This document shows, in pieces, positions 1 through 11,619 of a stretch of 64,000 bases of DNA. The translations under genes were made by a program, and so were the position numbers. Source of the DNA: Apostichopus japonicus (taxonomy: Eukaryota; Echinodermata; Holothuroidea; Aspidochirotida; Stichopodidae); contig NC_092579.1 in the NCBI RefSeq assembly GCF_037975245.1, positions 5,827,001 through 5,891,000 on the forward strand. The letters are read 5' to 3'. Every line of letters begins with the position of its first letter. Within the stretch, counting starts at the first letter, position 1. The notes under the pieces are model-generated. The model did not search any database and was not told the DNA's origin. It saw only the letters and a list, made by a program, of their open reading frames with translations.

Positions 1-892
1 TAATATTCCTCCACGGTTTGGGGCTGAATTGTGTGCGTAGACTATATACCACTCTTATTAAAGACTATGGGACGGGGAGGGGAATGTGGGGTGGGGGTGG
101 GGAGAGGGTGTGGATCACCCTTACAAAGAATGTTATGAATATTCACACACAAGGTAGGCTATAATGACTGTAGCAATTCCAATTTGGAGGAAGTTAAACA
201 CACACTTGGATTTCAAAGATTTGTACGATATGTAAGACAATATCAATTACACATTACCGTACAACATATAGTTGATATGCAAAACAATAATAATAATAAT
301 AATGATAATAATTCGACCATGATAACGACCTTAAAATCTGTTTAAAAATGTGCAATCCTTGATATTCATGTGAAGACCCATTCATAAGGAGAGCGGGGAG
401 GGGGAGCGGGAAGCGGGAGAGGGCGAGGGGATCAATTGAATTTTAAGTATAGACATTTTATAATTTCATCTATGTACGCATACGAACAGTTTCGATCTGG
501 CCAGGTACGGTAATGGAAACACACACAACACATACGGATCATATATTATTGTCAAATCTCTTGACGCGTATACATGGAAAAACGAATGATATATGATTTA
601 CACTTGAGGTTCTTGTTGCGCAGAATGAGACGAACGCATACATATCCTGAAGTATCTAAGTGTCTCTCATATTATTTCTTTCCCATATTTCATGACTAAC
701 GAAAGATTCAGGTAATGAAGCTCTTGGTTTAACACTTCAATGTATAAGAGAGATGTCTCTTGAACCATAAACAATTTCACAATGTACATTGTGTGGTGTG
801 TGTTATGCAACCATTTGTTATTATCCTTGCCAATATACCTAGATGCACAGTCTAGCATTATGGATCTTGTATAGCACTAAATGAACAAGGTA
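1..892. other. Non-coding flank, no gene seen
   Basis: AT-rich DNA with a short (AAT)n run near 288-302 and purine-rich G patches near 70-110 and 388-430. Open frames are under 65 codons and show neither a recognisable domain nor convincing splice signals. Probably intergenic sequence 3' of the bHLH gene. Confidence 0.5.
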
Positions 893-900
893 TCTTGAAC

Positions 901-1269
901 CAGTGGCGTAGGAAGGTACTTTTGAGTGGGGGCTGAAGACTGATGGCCGGCCTGGGGGAGGGGTCTAAGGGGAGGGGGTGTCCCCCTCCCCTTTGGATTT
1001 TTTTTGCATTTCCAGGTAGCCTCAGGTGCAATTTGGTGCAATATAGCACACTTCAACACCCACTCCATTTTGTAAACTTAATTTTGTATTTTCACCAGGC
1101 CTTAGATGCAATTTGGTGCTCCAAATGAGAATTTTTTTTCTCATTTGGAAATGAAAAAGGGGTTTTCTGACTTGCGAAGCGGGGGGGGCGGAATGATGCT
1201 TCCGCCCCTCCACATTTTTTACTGGGGGGTTGGCGCCCCCTCCCCAGCCCCCCGGTTCCTACGCCCTTG
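901..1269. mobile_element. Non-autonomous hAT-type element, copy A
   Basis: The element starts CAGTGGCGTAGGAAGG and ends TTCCTACGCCCTTG, an imperfect inverted terminal pair typical of hAT transposons. It is flanked by tcttgaac (893-900) and tcttggac (1270-1277), a 7-of-8 target duplication; 8 bp is the hAT length. The 369-bp body holds C/G homopolymer runs and a short inverted repeat (ctccaaatgagaa ... ttctcatttgga) and has no coding capacity. An inverted second copy lies at 45735-46118. Confidence 0.85.
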
Positions 1270-2285
1270 TCTTGGACTATATATCTACTCTAAAACAAAG
1301 GGAACTTGAGAAAGAACAAAGGAAATTGAAAAACAAAGAGAAGGTTTTAAAAAAATGATACAAATTGAAGAATGAAAGTTTTTTATTAAATCAAAGTAAA
1401 AACAAACAAACAAACCAAATCAATCCTCATTTGTTTATTTTCTCAATGTTAGACAAAGGTTACGTCATTTGAAAGATATTAAAGTTTGAAAAGTTTCTTT
1501 AATTTTCATTCACAAAAAAAAAAGACTTGAACAAGTCTAAATATGACATCATCGAGCAACCTGTACTTGAACATTTAATGGGTTTCATTAATTATTACAA
1601 TGTAATTTTTTTCTGCAGTCATATTTTACAAACGCTGCCTCTAACCTGTTGTCATAGTTACACTTTATCAACCTTATAGATTCATAAACAATGTTTTACA
1701 ACTACATGTTGTTTCCATTTCACAAGTTTGAGATTGAACCTGTATTTTTTGCGTAGAATTATAGCATTTTCAAATTACAGGTACAGTAATGAAATAACGA
1801 TAGCAGCTCACCTAGTTAAATTAGCTCGTCAAGTTTTCATTCCAAATAGTTTAGGAAATTTTTATATGTTTAATTTTGCACCCATTTTCGATTGCATTTG
1901 CATACCTTTACAGAGCTCCCAACTGACCCACAATTCGCGGGTTGGACCCGCATTCTAACACCCAAACCCGCTGACCCGCGCAAGCGTCCGAAAAACCCGC
2001 ATTGTAATTGTCAAGTATACATAAAAAAAATTGCATCCAATTTTGACTTAGCAACCATCATTTCTTTAGCATTTATCATAATAGAGTATAAAACCTCCTT
2101 CACAGCATGATTTGAACCTCAAATTAGCCTATATCTCTTTTCATTGGGGCGAGCAGCGAACATTTTCATGCCACGGACAAGAATGAATTATCACCTACTA
2201 TTCAATTTATTGATGCTACACACAAAAAAATGCATATTTCTTAGAAAATTTTGGATGACAAAAGCCTTTCTAAGTGCCACCATTT

Positions 2286-2330
<45 letters not shown>

Positions 2331-3437
2331 GTGTGTGTATTTATATATGTTTGAAGTTAAACTGTAAACAATAAAATAAATCGTGATAGAAATATGAAAT
2401 AAATTGATCAGAAACATAATTTGATAGAATCTGTGATAAATTTGCCATCTAATTTTGAGAAATATGAGGTACAAGATTCGTGACTATTTGGGAAACTAAC
2501 TTAGGAAACCGCGTTTATAAGGAAACAGAAATAAGGGCTGGCGAGTGGTAGTTCACGCCGATTGCTGTAGGTGTAACCGTTTAAAATTGCTAAATTAGTT
2601 TACTTTTTGGTTCATTTTTACAACAGAGACCACTGCAAATTAGACACGAGTTCGTTATATATAAAACAAAGGTCAGACTTTCACAGATAATAGCAACTCA
2701 CAACTCGAACAGATACGAACATATACCTTTATCGTACATAATAAAATTGTAACAACTTGATGAGCAAAGTTAAGAAAGTTTACTGGAATTAATGTTGCAC
2801 GTATACCAGCGCAGGAGATCTGTAAATAGTATTTATAGTTCCTTGAATCTGCGAACAGAGAGATGTGTCTTATATCATGTAGTTCCAAGTTCCCTGCAGT
2901 ACTGATGTTCTGCAAAGAGTACTTGATCTGTTGTCAAAATCAGTGAAATCAGGGAAGGCCCTATAATGTGGTGACTAGATTAATTTACCTCATTAATGTC
3001 TCTCTTACCCCTAACCTCCCCCCCCCCCTCCACCGCTCCTCCATCTTAAAAAATACGGCCATAAAAGAGTGGATTCCATTTTCAAAAATGCTAATTTAAT
3101 TTCAAAATTTGGTTATCAGAAAATTTCTGACCGATTTCCAACGTTTTTAGTTTAAAATTAAAAAGCTTCCGTATACCAAAATCGTACCAAAATAATCCAA
3201 ATATAACAAAAAGAATAGAGTAACCGTAACCACTGACGTCGTCTTTGTAACTAAAAATATGAACATTTTCGTCGATAAAGTTAAAATTAATTCATCAGTC
3301 GATACAGACAGAGATTAATCTGTTCCCTCATCCCGTCTTTACTCCATAAAAGCAATTCGTAATGACTATTTCACGTAACGATATGTATATAGTTTCATTA
3401 AATATACACCTCAGGCAATGACATTCAGTCGTTTCTA
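1270..3437. other. Non-coding DNA between hAT element and bHLH gene
   Basis: No gene seen. AT-rich with a (TA)n tract at 2291-2328, an ACCCGC-rich patch near 1920-2000 and a C-run near 3018. The part nearest 3437 should contain the 3' UTR of the bHLH gene, but I could not fix a polyadenylation site. Confidence 0.5.
2291..2328. repeat. (TA)n microsatellite
   Basis: About 19 uninterrupted TA units followed by a short TG run. The translated Tyr-Ile stretches on both strands are artefacts of the repeat. Confidence 0.95.
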
Positions 3438-4271
3438 TCATTGGTTGTGATATCCATAGTCAAGAGGTAAAAACGACTGTTGTATTCGCATGTCCTCATA
3501 AGCAGGCGTAGGCTCCGTTGATGGCGGTGCGTTATCTAACATATCTTGAAGTGCTTGAATATACCTTTGCGCCATTACTAAAGTACCCATTTTCGACATT
3601 TTCTTATTATTATCCTCCGTTCCGTTGATTGTTTTACGATTTGGTAGAATTTCCCTCAATTTTTCGAAAGCGTCACAGAGTTTGTGCATTCTCTCGCGTT
3701 CTCTCTTGTTGATTCGATTCCGTTTAGTCGCGGATGATCTCCGTTTACTGTACGGTCTGGTCACGCCGGACCGCGTATGATATTCTACCGATTCCGAGTA
3801 GGAACTTGTGGAAGCGGTTTGATCAGAGGCTTCCGATGTAGACGAGTATGGACTACTTGCGTTGAAATCTCTTCCACTTGAATCCAAAAGACGGTCGACA
3901 AACTCGTCATCATTTACATCGGTTTCATCTGCCCTGCGTTTGCCAGAAGCTCGATCGATTGATATCTCGTGAGATTGGTTACATAATTCAAGAGAATGGT
4001 ATATGGTCCCTTCCTCAATACTGTTTTCTGCACCGTTTGATATTAAGCCCAAAGACCACGTGTCCGAGTTGTGACTGCTGGGAAAGAGGTTGTCGTGAAC
4101 TTGTGAATGATGTGTTTCCGTTCTCTCACAAGACCAAGACGTAGTCTGTGGATAAAGTTGGCTGCTATTTGTCTGATAATCCAGGGATCCTGTGGCTTCT
4201 GCGTAGGCTGCGGTTATAATACTGTTGTTAGATTGAAGAAGTTCCAATGAAGACGCTTGAAGAAATTCCAT
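3438..4271 (-). CDS. bHLH transcription factor (group A, atonal-like)
   Basis: An uninterrupted 277-codon ORF. Residues 1-170 are Ser/Thr/Asn-rich and probably disordered. A basic helix-loop-helix domain fills about 180-245: basic region KRNRINKRERERM, helix 1 HKLCDAFEKLREILP, an unusually long loop (NRKTINGTEDNNKK), and helix 2 MSKMGTLVMAQRYIQALQDML. The NxRERxRM pattern is the E-box-contacting signature of group A factors, so a DNA-binding developmental regulator that dimerises with an E protein is expected. Helix 2 (MAQRYIQAL) looks most like atonal-family proteins, but the KRNRINK basic segment and long loop are divergent, so I assign no subfamily. A stop codon lies just upstream of the ATG, after an ATC/ATG trinucleotide run in the 5' leader, which supports this start. 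An additional 5' non-coding exon cannot be excluded. Confidence 0.9.
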   Translation of the reverse strand: MEFLQASSLELLQSNNSIITAAYAEATGSLDYQTNSSQLYPQTTSWSCERTETHHSQVHDNLFPSSHNSDTWSLGLISNGAENSIEEGTIYHSLELCNQSHEISIDRASGKRRADETDVNDDEFVDRLLDSSGRDFNASSPYSSTSEASDQTASTSSYSESVEYHTRSGVTRPYSKRRSSATKRNRINKRERERMHKLCDAFEKLREILPNRKTINGTEDNNKKMSKMGTLVMAQRYIQALQDMLDNAPPSTEPTPAYEDMRIQQSFLPLDYGYHNQ

Positions 4272-4300
4272 TTATGATGATGATGATGATGATGATAAAA
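4272..4300 (-). repeat. (ATC)n run in the bHLH 5' leader
   Basis: On the coding strand, seven ATC units followed by a TAA stop immediately precede the start codon. Length variation here would alter the 5' leader but not the protein. Confidence 0.7.
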
Positions 4301-5238
4301 CAAAAAGTCGTTTTATTTTTTATTTCAAAAGAGATTTAGGTAAGAAAACAAAAGACAAATCGAAAACATGGACATTGGAAGCAGCGGAATAGTATAATAT
4401 ACACAATTCCAAGCGACTGTTATCAAGACTACTATAATCCCAACGTCTTGCCGCCAAATTTTGTTCAGGGTTAATGTCGCAAACAGAATAACTAGTGTGT
4501 ATACTGTCTGACGTTTCTCTCTCACTTCTAAGAGGGCTGTTGTTAGAAATAAACTGCGCTTCCCACCATTCTTTCTTGATGCATTATCCCCGCATTCATT
4601 CCAAACACTTAACTGTATTGGCTTGAATGTTTTGCTGGTAGTCTATCGCACTTCTGATCATATCGTTTTATCGTGAACAAACACTTCTCTTATGTGTGTG
4701 TTTTTTCCCTCTTCTCATCGTAAATTATTAATAATTGCAAAATATTGAATGATAAGACCGGGTAAGATTCTAATACTTTAGGATATGAACTAGTAACCAT
4801 CTTAAATTATTCCCTGTTTATTAGCTCTCATTGCGCAAAAAACATATTTAAGGGTATCTTGCATGTCTCTACAGTCCGACGCTTCTAAGAAAGCAATATA
4901 CCGTGTAATACCTATATATAGCAATTGGCTGTTTGCAGGTTTTGAAAAATTGGCATGATACCTGCATTTCCTCCTAAAATACTTGTAAATATATCTTACT
5001 CGAGGTTAAGCCATGACCGTATGGTACTCTATTTACTTTACTAAAGTATAAACTATGATATTGCCAATGGTATGTTATTTTTCTTTTCATTCAGTGAACG
5101 TATCGGTATTAGTTCACTGTGCGCTGTCTGCATTGGCATAAGTTACTTCCAAACTTCTATCGTTTTCTCGATGTGTTCATGTTAAGACGTTTTACTGCTA
5201 TATAGGCGATTACAACACATAACAGAAGTACGAAAGCA

Positions 5239-5388
5239 TCAGCGGATGGAAGCAGGTCGTAACCTTTGAACTTTGGTAGCCCTAGACTCATAAACAGTCG
5301 CTGAGAGTGTTGCATATTTAAAGGCGTCCCAATCCAGTTGTTGTTGTAGATATTCTTGCATTTCTCCTTTCGATGGGTATGGGATTAC
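5239..5388 (-). CDS. CNBD2-like last exon
   Basis: Acceptor catttgtcttag, then VIPYPSKGEMQEYLQQQLDW and a basic tail ending RLRPASIR before TGA. Phase 0 in; 49 residues. The YPS...LQ...W pattern fits a closing helix after the second fold. The 3' UTR runs toward the bHLH gene; an AATAAA on this strand at about 4815-4820 is a possible polyadenylation signal. Confidence 0.8.
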   Translation of the reverse strand, partial: VIPYPSKGEMQEYLQQQLDWDAFKYATLSATVYESRATKVQRLRPASIR

Positions 5389-6973
5389 CTAAGACAAATG
5401 CATAAAGAAAAACCAAAACATTTAGTATATCTAGCATGGTATAAAAACGGATCTTAAATTAGCAAAAGTGATGCCTTTTTTGTTGTTGTAAACTTCAATG
5501 AAAAATCCGTCTTAACATCACAATCGATTCATTGATTGATTGCTAATTTGACGAATCGATAGAGATATCAATTAAGTTTATATCCATTTCTTTTATACTT
5601 AAAATTGAATATTTTTCTGAAGACTATTTTTTAGTTTTATTTATATTATAACACACTTATAATCATATTCATAACATTGAATGAAAACACATTCGATGTA
5701 CGTTTCGGTAGTTCAAAATAATTTCGCATGGTGATATAGCAATGGATTTCTCAAATGAATACCGTCCACTTTGGAATGTACGTTAAGAGCATCCGTAAAT
5801 AGGAAGGGCGATTATATGTGGTAAAATTATGGTGCCATACATTGGTTTATCAATGGTCTGTCCTAATAACATTAATGGAAGGAAAGTTTACAAACCTCTT
5901 TCCGCAGAATTCGCAGTGTTTCTTCTTTAGCCTCATCCAAGTAAAACTGTTTCCTTATCATGACGCATTCAGCGCCATTGCTAACCAAACTAAGGTTAGG
6001 TTGCTCACTGTACACTATATCTTGTAAACCCTGGTTAAAGATCAAAACACAACATTTTACAATTTGGGTATCACGTGTGATTTATCTTGCCATATGCACT
6101 AGCCCACCTTACCACTCCCCCCCCCCCCCCGCCAACCCCTCGCCATACACACCTCAAGACAATCATACCAACTGACCTACATTTGTATTCATCATTTAAA
6201 TCATATTTCCATGGCCCCCTTCTTGGCCCGGGCCTCGGGTATTTAGCCCCACCCCCCCCCCTGATTCCCCTCTTTTTCACTCTCGTCAAGCGTACCAACG
6301 TGAGAACAGCGTATAGGTACCTCACTGTTCCCGTTACTTTCCCTATAGTAAAAACATATATCAGATAACACTCAGGTCGCTTCATATACCCTCATTTCAG
6401 CGCTAACAAGTTCGTCTCGTTTTGGAGTGCATGAGAATAACGTCTTCTTTTTTTCAATTGATGTCTCAGTTCAAATTCTCTCATCCCAGTTAATAACATG
6501 TTCACATGGTCTTGTATGAATAGACCTGTTTATCATATCTTGATATAATAAATGATCAGCGTACAGATAGATAAACGTATATGAATATCCGTAGAACAGG
6601 TTAGCTTCGCCGTTGTGGACGTTCCTGTTAAAAGGATTGTTATGTTACACAACATACATATGTGTTTACTCTTCCGTGTCAGTGTCGACAGATTTACAAC
6701 AACTCATCAGACGTCAAGACAACGATACCTCGAACGGGATCGGAACTGTCATTATCTTGCGTCGGATTTTTTCCCTCGTTTTTTGTTTGTTTTGTATTCT
6801 GTTTTCTATATCAATTTTCGTACGTAGAGACGATTTCATCATTCCATGAAAAGTTGTGACAAAAGTAGTGGATTTCTTTCTGACAAAATTTGAATTTGAA
6901 TTTCAATGGACATTTATATTTCGGTTCGAATAGGAAGACTTTGGTTCAGAGTACGGGGCTTTGGCAATTGACG

Positions 6974-7034
<61 letters not shown>

Positions 7035-10000
7035 CAACTGTTTGTATATCCTGACGTCATAGTTTTGATGAAACATTACGATTTATTTCTTTAGAGGTAC
7101 AGTATTGGCCCTATATTTTTTTTTATGCTAAAATAATTTTCTCGGAGGATATCACTATCCATTTACACCATTATTTAACTTTCGAGTAGAATTAAAAGCA
7201 ATAGACGTGACCATTAAACGTGTGTATTGGGTTTTACCAACCATGACACAGATATATTACATATCGACGTAGTGCAGTCCAGGTTTTCATATCGACGAGA
7301 TTTTGTTTTTATCTTCTGAATTAATTTCTTGTAATCGAGTTCTCGTAGTAAGTCTTTGACTTTCAGTATCTATAGGGCTCATATGCAGGTTGGCATTTAC
7401 TGAACATGTTTGCAAATCTTTTGGCGTGACTTTGTGCTCATACAATTGATTGAACTGTCCTATAAATGTAAGCACTTTTCATTCGATTGCTCCTTTTTTT
7501 TCGTTCACTAGTCAGGGGCGGGGCGGGGGCGGGGGCGGGGGCGAGAGGCGGGGCGGGGTGGGTGGGGTGGGGTGGTGTGGGCTATGTCCATCTAGAGAAT
7601 CTAGACTTTCCTCGAGGCGACAATGTGACCATATATATATTTTTCTGTCAACTGTGACACCGTATGAATGTCTTTGTCAACAAGGCAAGTTCAAAAATTA
7701 TGAAACGTTCTTAAATTTGCTGACTTGGCAAACTTTAGTTTCAAGCGAACTGTATGTTAAACTGATCTAATGAAGTGCACAATGAGACGTTTAAAAAAGA
7801 AGAACACAAAATATAAAAGAATACAAATATGGAATTATTACTCACAAAAACGTCTCCCTTTTCAAGTATTTGTACAACTACAAACAATGCGTCTTTGTTG
7901 TGTTCTGGTGGCAGCATAGGCTGGTGGTATGAAGAAGAATAATTTAATTAAAAATGATAGGAGCTAGTAGTACTCAAGGGCGCAACCAAGTTTACTTATG
8001 GAGGATTAGACCCCCCCCACCCCCACCCCGCATTATATCAGGCCGACCCAGTCCCCCTCCCTACCCCCTCAAAAGTAGACAGAATATCACAAAACTGCTG
8101 GTGGAAAATCAATTCTTCAACATTGTTTCAAAAAGTTGTAAACTATTTCATCATTTCAGCACAGGCCCAAAGCCAGACGGGGCACGGTGGGGGGGAGACA
8201 ATATCTCCCCCCCCCCCTCAGCATTTGGCGAATCGATTGCCAAATCAATTTAGTCTACAAAGCATAATCCTACTATATTTGCTCATTCCTCCTCCCTCTT
8301 TATCACCTAAAATATATATGTCAAGCAATTTGATTTCTTAACAAATTAACCAATTTTCTACATTTTTGTTAAGTGCGCTTAGCTTCGCAATAAATAGAGC
8401 TTATTGAAACTCTTCCCGGTGTCTTGGTTGTTTTTGTTTTCAACCAAATAAGCCATAAAATATCGGATGACGGTCTCTGTGATGATGTTAATGGAAACAT
8501 AGGTGGAATGAAGAAACTGTTCTTCTTCATCATTGCTGCAACCTTGCTTGAGATTGATACAAGATTTGGTGAACGCTCTACACCGAGGCGTGAATCCAGT
8601 GGGGTCCATATAGGGGCGCGCCCCCTGCCAACGGGGGGGGGGGTTAATGTAGGGTTATGACGCTGTACTATACTACCATGAAATAATTCTTTCATTTGTT
8701 CATGAAAATGTCCTATGGCTGGTAATTTAGGCTTATTTAACTGGTAGGTCTGATATGATATCCACACAACTTCGACACCATATTGAGAGATTTTCGTCGA
8801 ACGATGAATTATAAATTATGATTGGTCAATGCAGTGTGCGTACACACTGTGCTTAATGAAGATCGAATTACGCTCCGTTAGCGTAAACACTATAGGCCCT
8901 ATACATGAACATTAATGATGACAGCCATATTCCGAGCTGTGCCATTCAGCATTTCCAATATGTATTTCTTATAGTCATTCACATTACTTCGTTGAACGAC
9001 GCGATCGTTATAAACTACGAATATAACTTCGTGGAATTAAGAATTGCTTAATCGGAGGCACCTGTTTTGGTTATTGAAATGAAGAGATGTGCGTAGGCTA
9101 CACATATGTAAAGCAAAATTAAATTTGTATTCATCGTTTGCGATCCAGAAGATACTTCCCAAGTGTTTTTAATTAAGGGGGCATAATATCATCCTCTTTA
9201 GACTTAAACGTTTATCTTTTAAAGAATTTTAATGCATTCACTCGGATTTTCCTAATTTTGGCATTTTTGACGAATTGGCCTACATGGTCATAATTACGGC
9301 TAGCCTATTCTGAAATTGCAGAGTGGTCACACTGTATAATCATGGACGATTCCACGCTTGGTGTATTTATGCTGATGGTGATGGCCAGGGCTGAAGGCGC
9401 TGAAGGCGCGAAGCCTCGACGGGGGGTGTCGGTGGGGATCCACCGCTAGGAAAATGTTGAAATTAAATAAAGTTAGATGCAATTTCATGGCAGTTGGCAA
9501 TCAGCATAAATACACCAAGAGAAAAGAAAAGAAAAGAAAAGAAAAGAAAAGAAAAGAAAAGAAAAGAAAAGAAAAGAAAAGAAAAGAAAAGAAAAGAAAG
9601 TTTCTCTTGGTGTATTTATGCTGATTGCCAGCTGCCATGAAATTGCATATAACTTTATTTAATTTCACATTTTCCTAGCGGTGGATCCCCACCGACACCC
9701 CCCGTCGAGGCTTCGCGCCTTCAGCCCTCGCAGGTTCGGGCTTCGCCCTCACAAAGTGAGACCCACCCCCCTCCCTTTTGTAATACTCTCAATTCGCCAT
9801 GTGTTAGATCTAGGCCATATCAACACGTTCCACGAACTGAAAGTGGCAAAGATTTCAATTTTTCGCAAAAAGTGTGTTTTTCTTAAAACACTTAACATAT
9901 ATAACACTTTACATAAGTTCCTTGTAGCATACAAGAATGCATTCTCAATCCTTTACATAGAACTTGCATGTGCAAAAACGTTTGGTGCTTCACCAACGGT

Positions 10001-11570
10001 TTGTGAATCTAGTTTCTCTACACTTAACCCGCAAGCTTACACCTTACATAAGATCAATGTTGCAACAGGGGCTGGGAAATCTCAGCATCCTGTCATTTGA
10101 GAGGGATTTCACTCTTCGTATCACACATAATGAGTTCATGAGGATTTTCAAGAAGAAGAGTAGACGTCGCCTTTTTTTTTTGCTAGAATCATTCACATTT
10201 GTTTTAGACAATTTTTAAACTGTAAGCTAATATTTTAAGAAATCGAAGTATTTTTTTTGTATCTTACTCTCCTAATAAACAAGGGGGAATACCTTCCTTA
10301 ATATACTTTCAGTGACCCCCCCCCCCCCATTTGGGCACCCCCTCCACCATCTGAAAATTCCTGGCTACGGGCCTGCTTAGAACCCTCCATTTTACCAAAG
10401 TTTCTCAAAAGTGTTGTGGTCACGACTCCCCGTAAATCACCTGGCTGATATTAGATTTTAACATTTAGCCCTCCCTTTCTTTTCTTTTCTTTTCTTTTCT
10501 TTTCTTTTCTTTTCTTTTCTTTTCTTTTCTTTTCTTTTCTTTTCTTTTCTTTTCTTTTCTTTTCTTTTCTTTTCTTTTCTTTTCTTTTCTTTTCTTTTCT
10601 TTTCTTTTCTTTTCTTTTCTTTTCTTTTCTTTTCTTTTCTTTTCTTTTCTTTTCTTTTCTTTTCTTTTCTTTTCTTTTCTTTTCTTTTCTTTTCTTTTCT
10701 TTTCTTTTCTTTTCTTTTCTTTTCTTTTCTTTTCTTTTCTTTTCTTTTCTTTTCTTTTCTTTTCTTTTCTTTTCTTTTCTTTTCTTTTCTTTTCTTTTCT
10801 TTTCTTTTCTTTTCTTTTCTTTTCTTTTCTTTTCTTTTCTTTTCTTTTCTTTTCTTTTCTTTTCTTTTCTTTTCTTTTCTTTTCTTTTCTTTTCTTTTCT
10901 TTTCTTTTCTTTTCTTTTCTTTTCTTTTCTTTTCTTTTCTCTTCTTTTCTTTCTTTCTCATTTTCTATTTGTTGTCAAGAAACTACCCTGCTACACAATT
11001 TAACCGTTTCTCACCAGTGTGTCTAACGATGTTGCTACAACCAGTGTATTGTCTAAACTGTTTGGAATGTTCAGTAACAATGCAATAAGCAGCAATTTGC
11101 GTTCGATGAAGTTACTGAATCAAATTCCATTTTACATAATAACAAGTGCTCGAGATAACACGAACATTTGAACCCTGCAATGTTCTGATATAAGAGCGAG
11201 TTTGTTTTTACCCCTTCCAGTTTGTCAAGATCAGAATGGAATGTTCTTCTCTGCTCCACAAATGTTTCTGTATCTTCCTCATCTTCTTCCTCTTCTGAAA
11301 AAGAGATAAGAGCTAATACGTAGGATGTTATATCATAACTATTATATTGCTGACATATAGACGTTGGATAAGGTGGGTGATGATCCCTCTGAGAGTGCTG
11401 TGTTGTTTGGTCCTGTCCCTTAACTCAATGGTCGGGAGCCTGCAGGGGGGGGGGGCGGGGTACGATGTTGTCCAGAAGAGGGGCTACCTCTCTCCTGTGA
11501 GATATTGGAATGTGCTTAGATGCAAAACAGTGTCATATATTTCCACTTTTGAAACAACTTTAAACTTTGA

Positions 11571-11619
<49 letters not shown>

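Noticed and set aside
10458-10961. 167-codon Lys/Arg/Glu-rich open frame on the minus strand
   Set aside because: It is the translation of the TTTTC pentanucleotide array; a 5-bp repeat without stops is open by default.
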